Shown here one piece after another: positions 57,705 to 64,000 of a stretch of 64,000 bases of DNA (its first letter is position 1; each line of letters begins with the position of its first letter). The notes under the pieces were generated by a model that searched no databases, had not been told where the DNA came from, and worked only from the letters and a program-made list of their open reading frames with translations. This DNA is from Dermanyssus gallinae (taxonomy: Eukaryota; Arthropoda; Arachnida; Mesostigmata; Dermanyssidae), in contig QVRM01006581.1 of NCBI GenBank assembly GCA_003439945.1, positions 40,001 to 104,000 on the forward strand, read 5' to 3'. Position numbers and translations under genes: made by a program.

Positions 57705-57985
57705 ATGGGGACGTAGCCTAGGGGCCTAGTGCGCTAGTCATGGTTGTAATTTACTGTAATGTTGCCGGTTCGATTCATGTTATTTATAGACTTTTTTGAC
57801 TCATGGAAAATAGATGGTAAACTATACTATATATATAAAGAATGCGGAGAGTCAACGGGCATGCTGCCGCAATGCCTACTGAGGAAACCCTAGATATCTT
57901 AACATAACCAGCCCTCGTTGTTTTGAAGGCAATGTCTCACACCGATTCAAAACCCGTAGGAGACGGATAATGTAGACCAAAAACT
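57705..57985 (+). mobile_element. tRNA-derived SINE, family A, copy 3
   Basis: It aligns with the copy at 18254: GGCCTAGTGCGCTAGTCATG, GTTGCCGGTTCGATTCATG (B box), GAAAATAGATGGTAAACTAT, GAAACCCTAGATATCTTAAC and CCAGCCCTCG. The 3' half is diverged. Confidence 0.8.
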
Positions 57986-58125
57986 CTGACCAGGACGAAA
58001 GCAATTTTTGTCCAATGGGATCCAAAAATGATTGAAACGGAAATGAAGTGATTTTATTGTTTTTTGCTGGTTACTCAATTAATGACCTATTATGTCACCC
58101 TAAGGAGATTTTTTCCATTGTTAAT

Positions 58126-58127
<2 letters not shown>

Positions 58128-58174
<47 letters not shown>
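58128..58174. repeat. (AT)n microsatellite
   Basis: About 23 AT units. Confidence 0.95.
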
Positions 58175-58177
<3 letters not shown>

Positions 58178-58244
58178 CGTTTACTTATTCTTAATGGTAG
58201 TTTCTCGTTTGTGTTACAACTTCAAATGCTTCATCGGCCCGATA

Positions 58245-58610
58245 AGTAGAAAGTTAAAATAATAATTCACAGTATTAAAATATTTTCTAAGGTCAATAAA
58301 TGCAGCTGCTACAGACTTCTTTAATTGTCTCTGTCGCCTATTTCTTCGACAGAATCCATCACTGGCGCAACCGTCGACTTTTTGGGTCGAAACCCGAACT
58401 GCCTACCATATAGGTCGTTATGTCCATTGATAAAATCTCTAAACAGTTCGATAATGCATTTTTCAGAGACCTTCGATATTGGCGCGGAAATGCTGACAGG
58501 CCTGTAGTTGTCGGCACAAGCAATCCCCTCCTTTGAACAATAGAACCATACGGTATAGCTTTAGGAAATTGGGGTATACTCCTGTAATTAGAGGCTTCTC
58601 ATTCAACTAC
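58245..58610 (-). pseudogene. Jockey/CR1-type reverse transcriptase fragment
   Basis: On the minus strand it reads PVSISAPISKVSEKCIIELF, RDFINGHNDLYGRQFGFRPK and KSTVAPVMDSVEEIG, open for about 55 codons. In another frame AAAFIDLRKYFNTVN follows (motif A). PLITGVYPNFLKL precedes. These are the fingers and motif A of a non-LTR RT with at least one frameshift. Confidence 0.75.
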
Positions 58611-59472
58611 TTTATTTGATGAGCAAAACGCAGCTCTGCCGTACACTATCAGATCTGTAATGTAGTTTTCGACATTTTATATAAAAAAAAACAACTATAG
58701 TAAAAACATTGATTTGATATTTATATGTCACATATACAATATATGTGAAGCTATTTCACTCGTTTGGCTTAGCCAGCACGCGTTGCTGTGCATGCTACAT
58801 AGATTTATAATGAGGTTGTTTTAGGCAGTCTGACGAGTTCAGCTTATATTATCGTTTGCCTATAGTTATAAAAGCAAAATTAGACTTGGAATTTATGTGC
58901 AACTACAAAGTAGAACGTATGTTTGTAGGAACAGTCAAGCACAGTGATGCCCTTCTCAGCAACACGGCGTGGGCTGAAGGTCCGAAAATTATTGCAAGGT
59001 ACCACATGACACACGTTGGCAAAGGTGTTAGGGCCCGGCATGGGTTCGCATCGTGCATCGGCCGGCGGACGCTACAACAACATAGCTGTGCGCACTCAAC
59101 AATTGAATACTTTTACGTCCTTGAAGTGGAACATATGAACAGCACGACTTATAGGGGGAAAAAACAACAAAACAGCAGAGAACAATGGTATGGATATAAA
59201 CAACGATAACTTGTTGAGAGGGCAAACCACTACTTGACCAAAAGCGCCACCAATCAGCAACCCTTTTCCCATGTGACACATAGGGCTAGCTTTAGTGACA
59301 GCTGTGCGAGTTGCTGAGTAAGGAGAGCGACTAATGACGTCTTCTAACTGCAAACATTTGCAGGTACCTCTTTGGAGATTATGTACGCGAGAGAGCGAAG
59401 ACCGCGACTTTAAGAAATACCCATACAAATATCTATATATATATATATATAGAAAATATTGTGATGATTTAT

Positions 59473-59515
59473 TAATCATTTACAATGCGTTTGCACACTC
59501 GGCAGTGCTCGCCTT
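59473..59515 (-). mobile_element. Orphan 3'-UTR fragment shared with the R2-like element
   Basis: The 42-base stretch with GCACACTCGGCAGTGCTCGCC nearly repeats 10351-10391, which lies about 35 bases past the stop codon of the R2-like copy. No coding sequence accompanies it. It is bordered by AT-rich sequence on one side. Confidence 0.65.
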
Positions 59516-59569
59516 ACGTTATGCATTATCTAACTAGTAAAGCATGTTTACTTTATTTGCCGTAAACGT

Positions 59570-59570
59570 A

Positions 59571-59602
<32 letters not shown>

Positions 59603-60540
59603 GGGCGATTCCCCACAAGAGGTAGAGCAAATGATTAAAGAAGACCTTAAGCGACTCTCAGATTGGTTTAGAGCCAATGGCTTGTCCGTGAATTGGTCGA
59701 AGACTGGTTCTTATCGCCTAGAGGTGTCCTAAGTATGAACCATGAGGCATTTAAATGCGGAAACCACACTTTTAGCATGATCAATAAGACAAAATTCTTA
59801 GGCGTTGTCTTGGATTCCAGATTATCATTTGAAGCTCATACAGATCACACTAGTAAAAAAATTGTAGGGAGCATCGCTGCCCTGTTCAAGAGCCGTAATA
59901 TTCTGCCCCGTGACTGTCTACTCGCCATGTACTACGTCTACGTTCATAGTTATCTGACCTACGCAGTTGAAATATTTGGAATGACTTAAATGCGTTTTTT
60001 ATGTCCGTTACATCGCCTGCAAAAAAGAGCCTTGCGCGTAATATTGGCATATCCACCATGGGAATCCATGCGTTATAAGTACATAGAGATGTCGATTCTG
60101 TCTTACCCTCTGCAAATAGAGATGTGTGTCGTAACTGAGATCAAACGAATCTTAATGGGACTTCATCCCAACCTGCCTAATCTTTCCCATTCGACATCCA
60201 CCATGAACACAAGGGGATCACACACACAACTTCTCATCTTGGCTGCAGCTTCATGTAACCAATCTCGTTTCTAAATATTAAATTCGGTGCCACATATTGG
60301 AACAAGCTCCCCCCAGAGGTGCGCGCAACCTCTTCGTTGACAATATTCAAACAAAGTGCTAAGCAATACTATTTAGGTACCTTACTCTAATATAAGCCGA
60401 ACACGATAATAACATAATCATAATGACAATAAGTAAAATTATAAGAAAATATGCAATATAAACACTCCATACTAGCGTTTGATGGCTTGGAGGAGCTGTG
60501 AACCTATGTACAAATGTAAGCCACTCATAAGAATAATAAA
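59570..60540 (+). pseudogene. Jockey/CR1-type non-LTR retrotransposon, 5'-truncated
   Basis: Beginning at an (AT)n run, it reads VGDSPQEVEQMIKEDLKRLS, DWFRANGLSVNWSKTG (motif D area), FLGVVLDSRLSFEAHTDHTS, then RDCLLAMYYVYVHSYLTYAV, LHRLQKRALRVILAYPPWES, and near the end YWNKLPPEVRATSSLTIFKQ. The last block is the common C-terminal signature of this superfamily. Several frameshifts and stops break it. The 3' end runs into AATAAAACC(TATC)n then (AT)n, a simple-repeat tail. Confidence 0.82.
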
Positions 60541-60557
60541 ACCTATCTATCTATCTA

Positions 60558-60588
<31 letters not shown>
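60541..60588. repeat. (CTAT)n(AT)n at a retroelement 3' end
   Basis: About five CTAT units followed by about 13 AT units, directly after the RT element tail. Confidence 0.9.
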
Positions 60589-60590
<2 letters not shown>

Positions 60591-60734
60591 GCTGTCCGCG
60601 GCCCGATTTCACTACCTAAGGCGCTCAATTAAAAAAGGCCAGATGACTTACTACAAACATCAATCAATACAACGCCGTACATCAATAAAATGGCGCGTTC
60701 GACTCAATTCGACTAATGAGCCCTTTTGATGCTG

Positions 60735-60960
60735 GGTGCATGTGTGGACATAGCAGGCCATACTTCTAGGTTAGCAAAGGCTAACAAATACTCCGACATA
60801 TGTTATCCGCACCAATTTTGTCCGTTGGCTTTTAAAACAGCGGGAGGACAGCGCGTGGATAGAAGCCTCAACCTTTCGATGGGACACTCGAGAGCATCGG
60901 AATTATTGCATTTTTTTTCAATTTTTCAGTATTTCCCTACAATTGTGGGACCCAAACGTG
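60735..60960 (+). pseudogene. Fragment of a retrotransposon restriction-like endonuclease, plus strand
   Basis: The frame reads AGHTSRLAKANKYSDICYPH, then QFCPLAFKTAGG. This parallels AEHAEIAKKRKYSDLGRRYR, then FVPVAMETTGP in the minus-strand element next door. It is a separate, older copy in the opposite orientation. Confidence 0.6.
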
Positions 60961-60990
60961 TACCCGCGTAGGCTCACCCCCCCTCCTCTC

Positions 60991-63929
60991 TCAATCCATA
61001 GAGCCGATGATAGCGGCGGCGTTTCCCCTACTCACTGCGAGAGAGAGTTGCTGACGCAGAAACTCGCCCTCGCGCTGGTCACCCGTGTTAGCACTAATTT
61101 TGACACCTAGGTCTTTGAGGAGGATACTTGTGCTCTTGCTGATCGGGCCCGTCGTTTCCATGGCGACGGGTACGAATCGATATCTCCTCCCCAAATCAGA
61201 GTATTTGCGTTTCTTTGCGATCTCGGCATGTTCAGCAACCCACCCTGACCGGATAGAGCTGTGCATCAGGTATGACGGAGCCACTGTACATGATACCGTG
61301 GCATCCCATACCAGGCATTTGCCGTTGGACCATGGCGGGATGGTGACGCCGTCTGGTCTTTTGTCGTCTTTGAGGCCCAACCTGGGCTCTAGGGTGCTTG
61401 GTATGCCGGCTCTACGAAGAGCCTTCTTTAGGATCGCGTTGATTTCCGCGTGTCTGGGAGCCTACCAGGGCTTTTAGTGCAGCTCAAAGGGTGCAGTCCG
61501 TCCTCATCTACTGTTTTTCCACACGCCTTACACTCGTATGGCTCACATCTGGGAGCGCCTATTCTCAGAGCGGCCACCAGGCGGAAGGAGGTGTTGTCCA
61601 GCCTGGTGCCCAGCTGTGATGAAGGAAGTGCTCTTAGGAAGCCACTGCTGAAAGTGTCACGGGCAGCTATGAATACCGCTCTCTCTGTCGGGAATTGGAT
61701 GTCATCTAAGATCGTGCGAGCGGTCGTTTGACACTTGTAGCTGTCAAGCATGTGCTGTGTAGGGTGTTGCTCCCAGGGGCCAGGGCCTATCGATTGTCTA
61801 GCTGCCAGCTCAGCTTCGTCCCTCCTTCCGCGCAGCACCGAATGAACATCCGGTTCTAACAACGTCTCCGCAAGCCCCGAGAACTCTATGATAGAGGCCG
61901 CGTAGCACAACGAAGCAAGCTCTGCCACCGACCTTAGTCCCAATCCTCCTTCGCTGAGAGAAAGTGTGGCTCTTTCCCAGGATCTGTCGGTAAGGGCCAC
62001 GTTTAGAACTTCACTCAGTATCTTCTTTGCCACCCCGTCAAATGCTTGCAACTTATCACAGTGGTGACCTGTAGGGGACGTGCGTAGAATGTAGTTTAGC
62101 CTAGGTGATCCTAGGCTGTATCTCCATAGGCATAAAGTAGCCTGTGCGTGCATCGCCAATAGCCGAGTTTTGATACACCGGAGGGCGTCCCGCTTATCCA
62201 GGATAGTTTTCAAGATCTTCCGAGATCCAATGGGCGCTCCCAGGACTTCCAGGTCAGGCAACTCAATTATCTTTGTACCGGGCAGGGCGTCTGCAATTAG
62301 TTTGCATGCCTCATCCTGCTGGTGGGAGGTTCCACCTACAGCTATGACCTTGCATTTTGAGGCGTTAAGAGTTAGGCCTCCCTCCTCAGCAAACTGTAGC
62401 ACTTCGCGTATGTCGGAGGCCACTATGTTTGCCGGGCCGCCTAGTATACCATCGTCTAGGTACCACACATTTAGTGGACTTTTCATGCGGGACACTAATC
62501 CTGAGATTCCTAAACTAAATAAGGCGGGCCCAATCGGATCTCCCTTTTGTACTCCGTTGGCTGAGAGAAGAGGCTCACTCTCTTCCCAGGACAGCAGTGA
62601 GGGCGTGCCGTAGCTCTGCCACGCTAAGCGAAACATTTGTAAAACTTTCGTGTGTGTGTGTAACTCCATTAAGGATAACATCGCATCGGATGGTGTTGAA
62701 GGCGTTTCGGAAATCTTGTTTTACCAGGACTCGTGGGGGCCCCTCTGCCCCCGTGAAGGCCCGAGTTGCGTGTGCTGCAGCTTCAGCTCCGCCTTTAACT
62801 GAAACGCCAACCTGGTGAGGTGCCACCGCCTTCACGATTGCCGTCCTATTGATGGCAATCGCTACTTTGGCAACCAGCCTATGTAAAGTGAGGCCGCACG
62901 CTATTGGTCTAATGGAACCGTCTTTTTTCTTCAGGGCTGTCAGATCTGCCCCATAGAAGATTGGGTGGCAAGAACTTGGCAGCCTGCCACTAAGAGTCAA
63001 GTTAGTCAGACAGCGCAGTTCCGCTAGCAGTCTTTCGGAAGAGGGTATTGTGCTGTCCAACATATCTCTCAGATGTCGAGGACGTAATCCATCCAGTCCA
63101 GGTCCAGATGCTAGTGAGAAGGAGCGAACCGCATTAACTACGAGCTGTGCCGGAACGATGAAAGGTTCATCCGTGGGAGGTTGCTCAAAGTTGATCAAAC
63201 GGTCCCTGACGTGAGCCGGAGGAGAGGGATGCTTGCTTCTAAGTTCCTCAGTCGTGCGGTCGTCGGGCAATGCGAAAGACTCTGTCGAAAGTAGAGTGCG
63301 TGCGGCGGAGCGTATGTCTCCCTCAGCTAACTTGCGTTCTGCCCTTGCGGCAATCTGGCGGTCGGTGAGGTGCTCCTTGCGCGACTGTGGGAGGCTGTGG
63401 TGCGGTCTATCAGAAAGATTATCCAGCGTCTTCCATTGAAAATCTGTTATGTTCTTCCTAATTACTTGGCACAACGTGATGTCGTTGCTTTTTAGTTCTG
63501 GAATATGCAACATGAGTGTCGGCAAAGTCATTAATCTGTGCCAGGATTCAGCGTCTAGTCTCGATTTAAAGTGAGAGAGGGCTTCCGCGTAAGCTGCGCA
63601 ACAGATTTCCCTGACTCCTCTCGGAATTATTCTGACTAGCTTCGTGCTTTTGCGAACACGAGCTAGGAGACGGGTAAACATTTTTGGATCGTTGTCAGAG
63701 GTAATGTCGGCTGAGTCTCTCTGGTCCTGGGTTGAAGTATGTGGAGCGGAGCCATCGGGTGGCCGGTCGAAGGAATGTGTGTGGGTTTGTCCTCCGTAAA
63801 CACGGGTTTTATGTATGTGTAGTCCGCGGAGCGATTTTACGGAGATTCTACAGACGTCGCAGATGAATGTTAGCTGGGAACGGGTTTGAAGATAATCGGG
63901 ATTCGGTTTAGGGAGTTTGCTGTATATTG

Positions 63930-63935
<6 letters not shown>
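60991..63935 (-). pseudogene. Near-complete non-LTR retrotransposon with restriction-like endonuclease
   Basis: Read 5' to 3' on the minus strand. A C2H2-like finger CDVCRISVKSLRGLHIH lies at about 63870-63820, upstream of the first ATG (63681). RT sequence follows: GPGLDGLRPRHL, LTALKKKDGSIRPIACGLTL, VLVKQDFRNAFNTI (motif A), GVQKGDPIGPALFSL (motif B), VWYLDDGILGG (motif C with YLDD) and LTLNASKCKVIAV (motif D). A zinc knuckle CKACGKTVDEDGLHPLSC comes next. A restriction-like endonuclease core, KRPDGVTIPPWSNGK then CLVWDAT (PD...D), follows and the frame stops at 60991. One frameshift lies near 62670-62690 and another near 61440-61460. Otherwise the frames are open, so the copy is recent. 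It belongs to the early-branching endonuclease-type lineages (R2/R4/NeSL-like group) but differs clearly from the R2-clade copy at 10.4 kb. Confidence 0.88.
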
Positions 63936-63961
<26 letters not shown>

Positions 63962-64000
63962 CACTGTTACTATTGTTATTATCACTATTATTATTATTTC
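63936..64000. repeat. (TTA)n-type trinucleotide repeat
   Basis: About 10 TTA units, then imperfect ATT units to the window end, abutting the 5' end of the preceding retrotransposon. Confidence 0.9.

Noticed and set aside
61450..62613. Plus-strand open frames across the retrotransposon
   Set aside because: They mirror minus-strand frames that carry ordered RT and endonuclease motifs.

Overview
This is an animal (metazoan) genomic window. Three conserved genes with GT-AG introns can be reconstructed exon by exon. The rest is a dense graveyard of non-LTR retrotransposons, tRNA-derived SINEs, mariner fragments, one LTR element and dozens of long (AT)n microsatellites. An arthropod, perhaps an acarine or other chelicerate, fits the repeat mix (R1- and R2-like elements, a Mag-type LTR element, mariner), but the species cannot be fixed from sequence alone. 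Nothing suggests a bacterial or viral origin.

Host genes. (1) PEN-2, the small gamma-secretase subunit, lies on the minus strand at 21343-24691 in three exons coding exactly 101 residues. (2) The planar-cell-polarity/ciliogenesis effector fritz (WDPCP) lies on the plus strand at about 28004-37866, with nine phase-compatible exons plus a probable N-terminal exon. (3) The proteasome activator PA28-gamma (PSME3/REG) lies on the minus strand with coding exons at 45251-48242 and non-coding or N-terminal exons up to about 50.25 kb. Two isolated, exon-like minus-strand segments (12672-12865 and 26444-26629) end in stop codons and weakly resemble LamG-type folds; their parent genes are not identified. 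PEN-2, fritz and PSME3 have no obvious functional link.

Repeats. 1-18.7 kb is mostly decayed reverse transcriptases: R1-like, Jockey/CR1-like, RTE-like with a nested insertion, and an R2-clade copy outside rDNA. Three tRNA-derived SINE families (A, B and C here) have three, four and two copies spread over the window, several in fritz introns. 40.9-42.5 kb holds two more RT fragments. 52.9-54.9 kb holds an internally deleted Mag-like LTR element with intact LTRs and a 5-bp target duplication. 56-60.5 kb holds R1-like, mariner, SINE and Jockey-like fragments. 60.9-63.9 kb holds a nearly full-length non-LTR element with an N-terminal zinc finger, an RT with a YLDD motif and a C-terminal restriction-like endonuclease, broken by two frameshifts.

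Unexplained structures: a GC-rich near-perfect hairpin at 14874-14928 and a pair of adjacent hairpins at 47402-47551 inside a PSME3 intron. All assignments come from reading motifs by eye; no database search was run.
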